Source: Sugiyamaella lignohabitans | Lineage: Eukaryota; Ascomycota; Dipodascomycetes; Dipodascales; Trichomonascaceae | DNA length: 64,000 nt | NCBI RefSeq assembly: GCF_001640025.1 | Contig: NC_031671.1 | Span: 1,984,001 to 2,048,000 of the forward strand | Direction of reading: 5' to 3' | Part shown: positions 48,429-59,162 of the stretch, piece after piece | How positions within the stretch are numbered: the stretch's first letter is position 1 | How the letters are laid out: every line of letters begins with the position of its first letter | The notes under the pieces: generated by a model | The model's database searches: none | What the model was told of the DNA's origin: nothing | Seen by the model: the letters and a program-made list of their open reading frames with translations, nothing else | Translations under genes and position numbers: made by a program

Positions 48429-51400
48429 TTAGCGTAAATTATATACACGAACTGTATCGCTCTTTGTTGAGTAGAGTATTACTCGTTCTGTTCCTCGGCT
48501 CTTCTCTTTTGCAAGGACTCCTTGGCAGTTGAGCAGGTACGCTTTTTGCGACGGACTGATTCCTACGACTTTGCGGCGCCATTCGTCTGGCTGGTCTGGG
48601 GACGTGGCACAAATTGCTTCTAGAACTTCTTCTTTAACGTCTAGTGAGTAGACTGGTGCTGATGCGAGGTTTTTCAGGTACCTGTTAAGTCCCGTTCGAC
48701 AGTTCTCTTCAAGAAGCCATCTGTTTTTCTTACCACCTTTGAGCTTGCCTGATTCATTAAGGACTGTGATCTTGCTCGTGGATGTCGAAATCGGCGAGTA
48801 CTCGGCTGATGAATGTCCTCCAATAAGAGGTGACGACGGTGGCATATTCGAATCCATTGCGAGACTCTGGCCTGTACCTGACGATTCAATATCATCCGAC
48901 ATGGAACTGCCTCCACCACTCAAACTGCTGTTCATTCCGGCTCCCAAACTGATACCATTGGCTCCAATACTACTCACAATATTCGGTGCTGGCAGTAAGA
49001 ACGATCCGGTACTGTGTTTACCGCCAGTATTGTTACCACTGTCGTTATATCGATCAGCCATTTCCATCATCAGATGTGGGATAAGATCCTCGATAGCAAC
49101 ATCCACATCTTGCTTCAAGTGGATATTCTTGACTCTCAACGGTTTATAATTGCTTGATGCAGTGTAACTGTTTATCTGCTTTACAACAACAACCCAATTG
49201 ATATTATCTTTCTTTGCAAGACTTACCAATGCCTCTGAGGAATAACATTCTCGAACCAGGTCTGCAGAGATTCCATGTGCCCATAAATCTCTTAAGATAT
49301 CTACACAAAGTCCCTTGATATTGGCTGTGTTGAACGACGAGACAAGCACATCACAACGAGGCTTTAACCAGCCTGTAAGCAGTTCGTCGCTGCTACTGTT
49401 ATTCGAACGGTCTTTGAAATACCCCTTCTTGGCAATCTTTTTGGTCATAGAGTCGCGGTATGCGGCCATGGTATCAACCAGCTTATCCAGAGCAAGGTTG
49501 AATCCCACTGCGTGTGCAGCTGCTCCATAGTCTAGCGATGGGTTTCGATATTGGTTGATTAGCCGGTCATATCGACCACCTGCTGCGAGAATACTACGAG
49601 TCTGCTTCTCTTCAATAACCACCTGGAACATTACTCCATTCTGATAGAATGATTCATTGTGATTACTCAAGGGAGCAAAGTACACCCGCTTTGTTACACC
49701 TAGTCTCTGCAAGAAATTGACTATCATTCTAAGGTTCAACAAAGCGTCCTTAAAACCCTTGCTGATATCAGCGCCGTTAAGCAGAGTCATGAGCTTTCTC
49801 TCAGCTTTATCAATTTCATCTCGGAATCCAAATAATTCTAAAGTGTTCAAAGCTGTTACTGATAGTGTCGACTTGGATAGCAGTTCATTTCTGACTTGTG
49901 GTCTTGCAGGACCCTGTCCAATCTGTCCCAAAAGCTTTAAAGCGGATGCTTTCTGAGGAGATGTAAAACCACAGAATTCCAAAATCGAGTTCAATACGTC
50001 CCAGTGGTTGATATATATACAAACAGAATTCGGCTTGAAACATGGGAACAAATCTGTTATCTCGTCCAATACCTTGATAGTCTCTGCCTCGCCATAGATA
50101 GAGTCGACAACATCAGTTGTAACAAAATCAAAATCCACCTCACCACATACAATGGGGTGTGTACCTCTGTTACGTTCGTCTGATCTATACACGTTTCCAA
50201 TAGTGTAAGATTTTTGAAACGAAGGAATGGCTTCGGCTAATCGACGTGCAAAAGGTAGCGTCAAATCATAAGGCAATTGCAATATATTACCTGTTGGATC
50301 CATGACTTCCATGACGTTTCCTGAACTGTAAAGAATAGATTTAGGAAAGATGGCAGACCGGTCATTATTCTCGACTGCGCCATGGCGTTCGAAAACGGTC
50401 TTGATAGTATTAATAACTGCGGTACGGAGAAGTTTGTTATCAGCTTCAACGATTCTCGACCTCGATTTCTCCTGTCCATTTCCATTGCCAACACTACTCA
50501 TCATAAAAGACGTCGATCTATCATAGAGAACTCTCTGAGCCGATGGGAGAGGCCTTGAGAAGAGCGCGTTACATACCTGATAGAGCCATGGCGAATTGGG
50601 ACTTGGATCAACCAGACTTCGCAATGCCTCCTTGACAGTCTCATCTTTCTGAGGAATGGGGATATACCCAGACTGCAATAACTCTGTTGCACTTGGTCTT
50701 TGAGCTGGTGAGTGGTTTAGAAGTGCCTTTACAATTCTATTTTCCAACTCATACCTATTCACATTGTTGAAAGCGTGAGGAACAATGACTTCCTCTTTCC
50801 GTAATTCTTTCAATATAGTAACCCGTTCCATTGCAGTATGCATTGGGTACACCATTTCGAAAAAGATGATTCCAAGTGAATACATATCAACCTTTTCATT
50901 ATATGAAGTCGAAATTGGACCCTGACCCTTTGCACCGTTCGATTTGCCTAGCACCTCGACTGCAACGTATAGAGTAGTACCCACGTCAGTAGTGAGGTCA
51001 TCCCCTTGATCAGCTGATGCTATTGTAGTACCACTACTTCCTGTTTGACCAATGCTCTTAGCTAGACCAAAGTCACCGACTTTTACGTTACCCGCTTGGT
51101 CAATGAAAATATTCATTGGCTTTAAATCACGATGAATAACTCCTTCGTTGTGAATATGACATAAAGCCTCGACGATCTGTCGGAGAAGCCTCCAGTACTC
51201 ATCTGGTCGAGTGTAAAGATTATCCTTGATCAAATCAGCAAGTGTGTGCTTTTCACAATACTCCATTTGGATGTATAGAGTGCTTCTTGGTTGCGGTCGT
51301 ACAAAGTTGACTTTGCGAAGAGTACTTCTTCTAGGTCTTGATTCAAGAGGTTCTTGCTCTGAACTGGAAATAGCTGAAGACTCTGTTACACTTCCAGTCA

Positions 51401-53960
51401 CGGCATCATCTTCATCATCGTCGGAATCAGATCCAAATTGGATTTCTGGTCCTTCAACCATTGAATTAGACATGAAATCTAGAGATGCATTGACCGATAG
51501 CTCGTTGAAATTAAGATTGCTCAATGATGAGCTAAGTGATGTTATGGGTCTTTCATCATCAGATGACTCTTCAGAGCTGTCTTCAAACACAACGGCATTG
51601 TCATCGTCTGACTCCTCGCTCTCCTGTTGGCCAAGTGAGAAATCATCTTCAAGCCACGCCGTAAAATACCGAACCACATATTGGTGGTTTAGACGAGATA
51701 GTAGCCATACTTCTTGTAGAATATGAGTTAACTTATCAGCAGTAGCCTGGATCTTTTTTATCGCATATGCTCTTCCGTCTACTTTGTTACGCGCTTTGAC
51801 AACCTCACCATATCCACCTCTTCCTAAAACTACACCTTCGTCAAAATCATTGGCATACCGAGAATAAGCAGGACCCGAGTTTCTAGAAGTAGCTGTGCTA
51901 AGTGGGGAGTTAACAGCGCGAAGATTGACGATATTATCACGTTCCATGTTGAAACTACGTCTTGGACCGCGGTTGGAAGACCTGCGACCAAGTAAATGGT
52001 ATGTGGGTCTTGATCCCGAATTTGTGCGTTCAATAGTGGCGGATGATGAAAGAGTGTCAGAAGGAGTGGTGCTTGTGCTCTTGACCACGGAGTTGGCTGC
52101 TGCGAACGTGGCGGGATCGGATCGAAGAAACTGCGAAAGCAGCAAATCAAACGCACTTGGTCTCTTCTTAGGTGATTCTTTAAATATGCGAGCCAAGAAA
52201 TCAGTAAGTAGATGAGAACTATCATCATATGAATTGATATAGTCAAATGGATTATCAAACTCGTTGATGATAGACTTTCCTGTGATAAGCTGGACAAACA
52301 CCACGCCAAACGACCAAATATCGGACTTTTTGGTTGGCTTGATACCGCCATTCTCATCAGAATACTCAGGAGGACACCATTTCTTTGAAACAGAAGACAT
52401 GTTGTTAGGAAGCAAGTTGTTCTTTGAAGAGAACAGATGAGCTTTGTTGAGCTCATTTAATCTAAACGAATAGGATACGGAATCTAACTTGATGATTGTC
52501 TCACCTAGGTCTTTGTTACGAAATAGTGCAATATTTTCCAATGTAAGGTCTTTGTGAACAATGCCTACTTTATGAAGAGCCTCGAGAGCTTCTAAAATTT
52601 GAATCGACCAGGTTCTGGCAACTTTTGGACTGACTGCTTCTACTGCATCTAATAACCCGTTCAGGTTACCCATGGGGGAATACTGAGTCAATAGGTATAT
52701 TTTCCAGCCGCCAGAAGAGTTTCGACTAATTTTTGCCTCATATAAAGGAACGACATTTTCATGCCTGAACTCCTTGAGTGAGTCCAACTCCGATTCGAGA
52801 AGGTGGATTTGTCGTCTACCGTCAATACTGTCCCAAAACGGTTCGTTCAGATCAATTTCCGACAGCATGAATAGAACGTCGTCGACAGCCTCGCTAGAGT
52901 CACCATTGTTAGCCGGTATAAATGGTTTCACAATATAGTTATTTCCAAAGAAGTTTGATGTAGTAGGGATCTTGCCCACAACCTGTTTAAACCGTAATAC
53001 AGAACCATTCTGGCGCTTGACGGTCACCACTCGGTCGAAAACCACCGAATCGTTTGATTCGATGTTCCCCAAACCTACCGAATTTCCACCAGAAATAGCA
53101 AACAGATTGGCGCTGCTTCCATTCCGACTATTACTGCTGGCGCTTACATTACCACCACCACTTCCAGTAACAGCGCCTTTAAGATTCACACTACTTTCAG
53201 TAGGAGTGACAATTCCAAGTCCATCATTCAATGCCTCGGCTTCTTCCTCCTCTCTTGACAAGAAATCGTCCTTCATCTTCTGTTTCTGACGTCTATTCAA
53301 CTCTTCTCGGACCATTTCGTCCAAAACACGTTGCTCCTCCCTGGATTCCGCCTCCTTCATACGTCTGCGATTCTCTTCATCCTGACGTTGTTTCTCCTCA
53401 GCCTCTTTTATCCTATTCAATCTCTCCTCTTCTAAACTAGGGGCTTCAGCTCCTAACCTCTCATACTCGTTCAACTGATCCTGCAAAACCGAGGTCACTT
53501 CGAAAATCATTTCCTGACCGACGAGCTCTTTAATCGTTTTCTCGGTCAATTGTCTGAGCACGTCCACCTGCCGAGGATGTAAATTGTTATGCGAATCGAT
53601 CACTATCAACGGCTTTGTTTTGGGATATGTACTGGTCATCGTGACCTTAATTCCCAAGGTCATTGCCCCGGATCCACTGTCATTCTCATCAACGGATCCT
53701 GATTTCAGGCGGATTTTAAAACTCGGACTTGGCTTTTTCTATCAACAAGTTAGTTCTCCACTCACCAACACGTCCTAATTCTCCTGCGAAGCAGGAGCCA
53801 CGGGGTCTGGGGCGAAGCCCCAGCCGCCGGAGGCAAAGAAACTTACATTCCAAGCAGCGCTCTGAACAGTACAATCTTCGAAATCATCCATGTAAATGGC
53901 CTTCAGGGCCTCTACTTCGTTGGTCTGCACCTCGCGAAGTTCATCTTCAGGTAGAGTCAT
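48429..53960 (-). CDS. GCN2: eIF2-alpha kinase Gcn2
   Basis: Two exons, 53960-53847 and 53738-48429, join in phase 0 to give 1807 aa. The 108-nt intron (GTAAGT...CTAAC-ttgttgaTAG) splits the RWD domain, whose halves read EVQTNEVEALKAIYMDDF and KKPSPSFKIRL. After a charged helix (about 165-220) comes a pseudokinase (about 290-560; HKDLTLENIAL, no DFG). The protein kinase follows (from about 670): VLGRGGYGEVVKA, a long acidic insert, HRDLKPMNIFI near 904 and DFGLAK. A HisRS-like domain (from about 1150) and a C-terminal ribosome/tRNA-binding region follow. Gcn2 senses uncharged tRNA and phosphorylates eIF2-alpha. The intron holds a solo GC-hairpin half-unit. Confidence 0.97.
53781..53835 (+). 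repeat. GC-hairpin element in the GCN2 intron, solo half-unit (locus 21)
   Basis: Read in the GCN2 sense direction it starts 11 nt after the 5' splice site with TGCCTCCGGCGG and ends at the CTCCTGC-TTC-GCAGGAG hairpin. On the top strand the loop is GAA. The intron without it would be 53 nt. Confidence 0.92.
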
Positions 53961-54011
53961 GGCGAACTGCTACAATGCTTGTGTCGTGTCGTTGCAGTGG
54001 CGTCTTCGGAT

Positions 54012-54071
54012 CTGTATCGCTCGTTAGTCAGTCATTCCTTCACCAGCTCCCGGAACAGCAATTGCACTCAC
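54012..54071 (-). other. Probable 60-nt intron upstream of the GCN2 start
   Basis: On the minus strand the segment begins GTGAGT, has CTAAC 11 nt before the end and finishes ATACAG. Its length and signals match the element-free coding introns of this window (56 and 57 nt). It ends 51 nt upstream of the GCN2 ATG, so it is either a leader intron of GCN2 or the last intron of an overlapping small gene. Confidence 0.5.
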
Positions 54072-54411
54072 CACTAAATCCGCTTAAGCCCACATCTCCG
54101 AGCGTGGCACCAGCACTTAGAACTTTAAATCTGAAAAAAATAAAAAAATAGATATCAACGAAAATACAAAATCGACACCTGATCGAAAATATTTGGTCAC
54201 TCTCGCCCGTGCCCACAGATAAAGAGTCCCAAGTGCAATGTATATATCTAGCGATAAGCGTCTTGCATCCGCCAAACTTTGTGTCTCACCGTCTATCATC
54301 ATCACCTGCACGGCTGAACATACCCACCGTATCTCTCACCCGCAATCCCAGTCTCTCCGGTCACACGACTAACTACACTTCCTCTAAACCGTTCTCTGGG
54401 GGAGGGGGTCA

Positions 54412-54478
54412 TGCCTCCGGCGGCTGGGGCTCCGCCCCAGACCCTGGTAGCTCCTCTCGCTGCGCTCGAGTCGGGCGT
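54412..54478 (+). repeat. GC-hairpin element, solo left half-unit (locus 22)
   Basis: It has a G-rich outer arm, terminus TGCCTCCGGCGG, loop TCC and inner arm CTCTCGCTGCGCTCGAG. It ends in TCGGGCGT, as in other left halves of this subtype. Confidence 0.9.
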
Positions 54479-54960
54479 TGGGGTCCCAGTTTGTCTACCA
54501 AGCAACTCTCACAGCTCTCAACCACTCGACCCGTTGAACAGGATTAACAGCCTTTCGCTACGGCCTGATCTGGCAGCTCCACCTCCCACAGCCGCCAGAC
54601 TGCCAGACCACCCCACCAGCAGCACACCTATCCCACTCACTTCTCAACCAGAACACAAACCGAGCCACCAGCATGGCCTCTAATAACCATTGACACCATA
54701 TCTACACACCCACCACCTCACATACTCTCTCAACTCCCGACATTATCCCCCTGAGCCACCAGCTCCGCCTCCGCTCATCACAGCCACAGCCGCGACGGCG
54801 GCAAACCAGAAAACTCAGGGGTGCAGGATGGTCCATTCTGTCGATTTCAGGGGAGAGCCGCAGCGACTCGATCGACGCCTGACCTGCACCACCGAGCTCC
54901 CAGAACCCCCCATCCAAACCGCAAAATTCTCGATTCCGATCCTCGAGCGCACCCAGGGCG

Positions 54961-55095
54961 TGCCTCCGGCGGCTGGGGCTCCGCCCCAGACCCTGGTTGT
55001 GCTCCGCTTCGCGGAGCGGCGGGGACCGTGACGCCCGACTCGAGCGAAGCGAGAGGAGCAGCGGGGTCTGGGGCGGAGCCCCAGCCGCCGGAGGC
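54961..55095. repeat. GC-hairpin element, full pair (locus 23)
   Basis: This 135-bp pair has the compensated left inner hairpin GCTCCGC-TTC-GCGGAGC, central GGGACCGTGACG, and loops TCC and GGA. Confidence 0.92.
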
Positions 55096-56882
55096 TCGCC
55101 CCGGCCCCCCTGACGCAGGCCGGTGACAGGCGGACGGTGTCTGGGGTTCGTACAGGGCAGATCGCAGGTAAAACCTGGTCGCAGTTCCTGAAACCGCCGC
55201 GACGGAATCTGGCACAGGTGCAGTTGAGACGGTCCGGACCGGGTGGGATTGAAAATTGGTTGTCTGATAGCGGTTATTGTGGCAGGGTGGTTCAGATTCA
55301 GGGTTCAAGGACAGGCGTGTGATTGTATGTGCGGCCCTCGTTCCTTCTCGTTTGGGAGATGCCGCCCCCTGAAAATTCGCCATTCGGCTTACCCCTGGAA
55401 GGTGGTGCAGCAGCCCTTGCCCAGCCTGGCCGGGCTGGGGGTCATGACTGCACCACCTGATACAGGCTCAACTGGGTCTTTTTTCACCTTTTTTCGGTTT
55501 ATTAGGTGTTTTCTGGTTGAAAGAACTGAGTTGGTGAAAGAGTCATGGTTTAATGGTGGGGAAAAGATGGTTTTAGAGGGTCCGGAGGGCCGGAAGTCAG
55601 AAATAATAGCTCCGGAGGTTACGCCATCAACCCGTCTGGGTATGCATATAACCTACCACCTGCCCGACAGGATTATGTGCTTACAAAGGGAAAATAACCC
55701 TCGCTGCTGCAGTTAGCACCGACTGGGGGCTGACCGGCCTAGCCCTAACATCTAAATACCCCTGTGAAAAAAGGAACTACCATCCCTTCTTATTTAGTCT
55801 CTCCTTGACCCGACCGACCTGCCTGGCCAAGTGCTTTTATCGTTATCTTTATCCCACACCCCCTAGATTTTCGTGGGGTTTCTCCTTCTCAACTGTTTTT
55901 GGTTAATCCGATATTAAATCAAAATCTGGTTTGACCCCGAAAACAATTTAATTTGTCTGCTAACAGCTCATTCGAATCGACTCAAAATATAGGTCTGGCT
56001 GATTCTGGTGTCACTAGCGTCATAATCTCTACCCCCTCCCCCTGTGGTGTTTCGGTGTTTGATATCGACTATTTCTTTCCAGTTTACTATTTCCAAAACA
56101 CTCGAAAAATCTTTTTCTATTACTGTCACGATAATAAACTCTCTGGTTTGGTTTTTGTGGACCCCGTGATTGCATTTTGTTTACCTAAATACACCCGCCG
56201 CCCCCTGTAACTTGCTGTGTGTAACAGTGCATTTTGTGTGCTCAGGGTCGGCTGTAAAACGCAAACTATCCGTCCATCGAATTTGTAAACTGACTATATC
56301 GAGTGGCTATTTTCCAGAGATCCTGTTTTTACCACCGGTTTTGGGATTTTTCTGTGGATTGTTGCTCTGTTTATACCTGGTATCGCCGTCCGGTTGTCGC
56401 TCACCACCATACATATCAACACATAACAAGGCATTCCAGGGGTAAACCTCGTCCTACACACAAACGCCTCTATTCCCACTGTTTCTGGTCCACAACACTG
56501 TTTCTATTGTATCCATCCGACATCAGCACTTGGATATTATCATCGCGTGATATCTTTGACGGCCTTCTCATTGCCGCTGCTGCTCTCTGACCATCTGCTA
56601 CCGCTGCTGTTGTTGATACGATCGCAGTTGTCAAAATCCTGGTTTCGACAAGATTATATCATTTCTGCACTTTATCACTTAACGGTGCAGTTAGAGCTCA
56701 TTTCTATTCTGGCAGTACCAAACCTTCAGGTTCTGACCACCCTTATTTATTTCATATTATTCACAGCTACCAGGGGTCGTAGAATTCCTGGAGTCCACAC
56801 GATCCACACGCCATCCAGATCCTGGACGATTCTCAGCGCTTGATCCTACCAGTGCTAGAGCCACAACCGCATACCCCGTGCC

Positions 56883-57647
56883 ATGTCCGAAGTGAACGCA
56901 GCCGCGATGGTGCTACTGAGCCTCCGTCAAGAAAACGAAGACACCAAACCCCCCAAAACACGGTCGCCCCGCAAACGGCGCCGGACCCCGTCCTACGGCT
57001 CGTCGTCCTCATCCTCGTCCTCCCAGGACTACGAAACAGAATTCTACCCACAAAAACGGTCACTGGCCACATTCAAAGTCGGCAGTCCGCCGTCTCCACC
57101 CTCACAGTCGGAACAAGATCGGGAAGGTGAGTTCGCGGTGGCCTGTGTGCCTCCGGCGGCTGGGGCTCCGCCCCAGACCCCACTGCTCCTCTCGCTGCGC
57201 TTGAGTCGAGTGTCTCGGACCCCCCAAGAACGACTCGAGCGAAGCGAGAGGAGCAACCAGGGTCTGGGGCGGAGCCCCAGCCGCCGGAGGCAGACCCCTC
57301 TCCCCCTAGAAAGACACTAACAAAACCCAGATTTCCACCACTATTTTCCAGGTAGAGATGTGATTAAACTGAACTCGCGGGCAGCCAACCGGCCCGGGAG
57401 CACGCCGAGTATGGCGATTAAAAAGACGTTTGGCTGTGATAACTGTGGAAGGGCGTTTGCCAGGCGGGAGCATCTGTTCCGCCATATAGAGACAATGCAC
57501 CATGGGCAGAAGGATTTCAAGTGCGAGCTGTGTGCACGAGTGTTTTCGCGGAAAGATAATATGATGCAACATGTCCGGAATAAACACGGAGCCAAGGTGA
57601 AGGGCGATACGTCGGACGAAGCCGACGCCGATGCCGTGGACGAGTAG
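56883..57647 (+). CDS. C2H2 zinc-finger protein
   Basis: Two exons (56883-57126 and 57331-57647) give 186 aa. The 204-nt intron is GTGAGT...CTAAC-aaaacCCAG and contains a GC-hairpin pair. A later AG at 57351 would also keep frame and remove seven residues; the CTAAC position favours 57330. Exon 1 encodes a basic, Ser-rich region (RSPRKRRRTPSYGSSSSSS) likely to act in nuclear import. Exon 2 carries two adjacent C2H2 fingers: CDNCGRAFARREHLFRHIETMH and CELCARVFSRKDNMMQHVRNKH by position 57430-57590. A short acidic tail ends the protein. It is probably a DNA-binding regulator of the Msn2-like two-finger class; the target is unknown. Confidence 0.85.
57148..57292. repeat. GC-hairpin element inside the zinc-finger-gene intron (locus 24)
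   Basis: This 145-bp pair begins 21 nt after the 5' splice site and ends 38 nt before the chosen 3' splice site, leaving about 59 nt of other intron sequence. Both inner arms are of the CTCGAG type. Confidence 0.92.
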
Positions 57648-58025
57648 GCATCCCTTGATTTTTATTATTATGATTGTTATTATTTTTTCGTTCTCACACA
57701 CATCGCATCACTTCACACATATTCATCCGTCACTTTTGGTTCGAGTTTTTCTCTTTCTGCTGTTTTTTCTTTTGTTCGTTGTGGCTGTCTTGTTAGCAGC
57801 CTGTATTTAATATTTATCGTCCCATGACAAGACACCTGGACCGCCAGCTCCTGCATCTTATTTTGTCTCTGGACTGCTGTTCCGTTTCATCCTTTCTCAT
57901 TAATTATATATACACACAAATATATAAAACAAATGCGTCCCCATAGCCCGACTCGAGCGTAGCGAGAGGAGCAGCGGGGTCTGGGGCGGAGCCCCAGCCG
58001 CCGGAGGCAAGACCCCCCAGCCCGG
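57648..58025. other. Convergent spacer, zinc-finger gene / glutaredoxin-like gene
   Basis: T-rich 3' flank of the zinc-finger gene is followed by a solo GC-hairpin half-unit ending 17 bp from the stop of the minus-strand gene. I see nothing else. Confidence 0.6.
57948..58009 (+). repeat. GC-hairpin element, solo right half-unit (locus 25)
   Basis: It runs from CGACTCGAGCGTAGCGAGAG to CCGCCGGAGGCA with loop GGA, and sits between convergent genes. Confidence 0.9.
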
Positions 58026-58373
58026 TTACTTCGCACCTTCGAGTTTGCTGAGTTCCGACACCAGCTGGTCTACTTTAAACCGGTGCATCAATTTAGTGTA
58101 CTCTCCTTTACTCAGATCAGTTTCAGCACTCTGACTCCCGGTGCTAGCAGTTGGTTGATTGTGGTAGAGATGAATCACGGGCACATCAAAGGCATACAGA
58201 TCATGCCACTTTTTGTTCACTGGCTCGTCGATATTGATCTCGGTCACCGCGAACTTGACGGGACTCACGAGCTCGGTCTGCCGTAGCACCTCCTTCGCAT
58301 TATCGCACAACCCACACCCGGGCCGCGAAAACAGGGCCACAAACCTATTCCTTAACAGATAACTTGGTCGCAT
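58026..58373 (-). CDS. Glutaredoxin-like protein (DUF836, YDR286C-type)
   Basis: The 115-aa protein has a short thioredoxin-fold pattern. The strand VALFSRPGCGLCDNAKEVL carries a CxxC active-site motif (Cys20, Cys23). VTEINIDEP follows, then cis-proline in FDVPVIHLYHN. This is the arrangement of the small DUF836 glutaredoxin-like family, of which yeast YDR286C is a member. The basic N-terminus (MRPSYLLRNRF) is compatible with mitochondrial import but is short. The function of the family is not established. Its start is ATG 58373. Confidence 0.85.
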   Translation of the reverse strand: MRPSYLLRNRFVALFSRPGCGLCDNAKEVLRQTELVSPVKFAVTEINIDEPVNKKWHDLYAFDVPVIHLYHNQPTASTGSQSAETDLSKGEYTKLMHRFKVDQLVSELSKLEGAK

Positions 58374-58460
58374 CGTTGACTGGTATCAACCCAGAACCCC
58401 TCGGGCAGATCACGAACTGCATCTGTGGTTACCCTGCGGCATTCTCAGGGGGTGGTGGTC

Positions 58461-58784
58461 TGCCTCCGGCGGCTGGGGCTCCGCCCCAGACCCTGGTTGC
58501 TCCTCTCGCTTCGCTCAAGTCGGGCACCTCAGTCCCGCTGACCGCTGGGGGTACAGCTGACCTGTGCTCGTTTCAGTTTTCAATTTTTTGGATTTATAAA
58601 CGGGAGCTGATTGCCGGTTTTTGGTGCATGGTTCAGCATCAGATCGATTTTATTGGGTTTGCACTCACAAACCCAGGATTGAAAAGAGCCCTAATTTTCC
58701 AGCCCCACTGGCCCGTCGACGCCCGACTCGAGCGAAGCGAGAGGAGCAGCGGGGTCTGGGGCGGAGCCCCAGCCGCCGGAGGCA
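58461..58784. repeat. GC-hairpin element, widely spaced pair (locus 26)
   Basis: The left half (58461-58527, loop TCC) and right half (about 58719-58784, loop GGA) are separated by about 190 bp of unrelated sequence. The outer flanks mirror each other: TCAGGGGGTGG before the left half and CCACCCCCTGA after the right half. Confidence 0.9.
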
Positions 58785-58934
58785 CGACCCCACCACCCCC
58801 TGAAACTGCCCGAAAGGGGGTGGCCCGAGGCAGGCCGCGGGGAGATAGTGGGGAGTTTCCAAGTGGGGTTAGTGTGTAGCGTGCCGATCTTTCAGGGAGC
58901 GGTGCAGGGTGCGCTTATCTGCGATTGACGGAGG

Positions 58935-58941
58935 TATATAA
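58935..58941 (+). promoter_or_regulatory. TATA box of the phosphatase-like gene
   Basis: TATATAA lies 228 bp upstream of the ATG at 59163 in otherwise GC-balanced sequence. Confidence 0.5.
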
Positions 58942-59055
58942 GGGCCGCTTTGTGTCAGCAGGTTCATCGGATTCGCAGGTGTGGAGAACAGTCGTTGAGT
59001 TGGTTTTTTTTCGGTTTTTGAAATTCGTTTTTCTTGTGATTTTGTTGTAGTGCTA

Positions 59056-59097
59056 GTCACAGGGGAAAACTGGTTTGTCACAGGGGAAAACTGGTTT
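59056..59097 (+). repeat. Perfect 21-bp tandem duplication in a leader
   Basis: Two identical adjacent 21-bp units (59056-59076 and 59077-59097), each starting GTCACAGGGGAAAACTGG, lie 66-107 bp upstream of the phosphatase-like ATG. Each contains AGGGG, the core of the yeast stress-response element. Confidence 0.9.
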
Positions 59098-59162
59098 GCA
59101 GAGTGAGAACTTTTCATCTGCAATTGTTTGATAGTGAAAAATAGGTTTTTGCGGTTGGAGAA

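Larger units (their letters stand above)
53961..56882. other. Divergent GCN2/zinc-finger region, 2.9 kb
   Basis: This is the largest gap. It contains a probable 5'-leader intron of GCN2 (54012-54071), two GC-hairpin loci, and two TTACCCCTGG motifs (55389-55398, 56436-56445). I see no complete gene on either strand. Spliced small genes cannot be excluded near 54000-54300. Confidence 0.55.
58374..59162. other. Divergent promoter region, glutaredoxin-like / phosphatase-like genes
   Basis: It contains a widely spaced GC-hairpin pair, a TATA box at 58935-58941 and a perfect 21-bp tandem duplication in the leader of the phosphatase-like gene. I see no gene. Confidence 0.6.

Noticed and set aside
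57331..57351. Alternative 3' splice site at 57351 in the zinc-finger gene.
   Set aside because: It keeps frame and cannot be excluded, but AG 57330 lies 9 nt after CTAAC, as in every other intron here, whereas 57351 would be 30 nt away.
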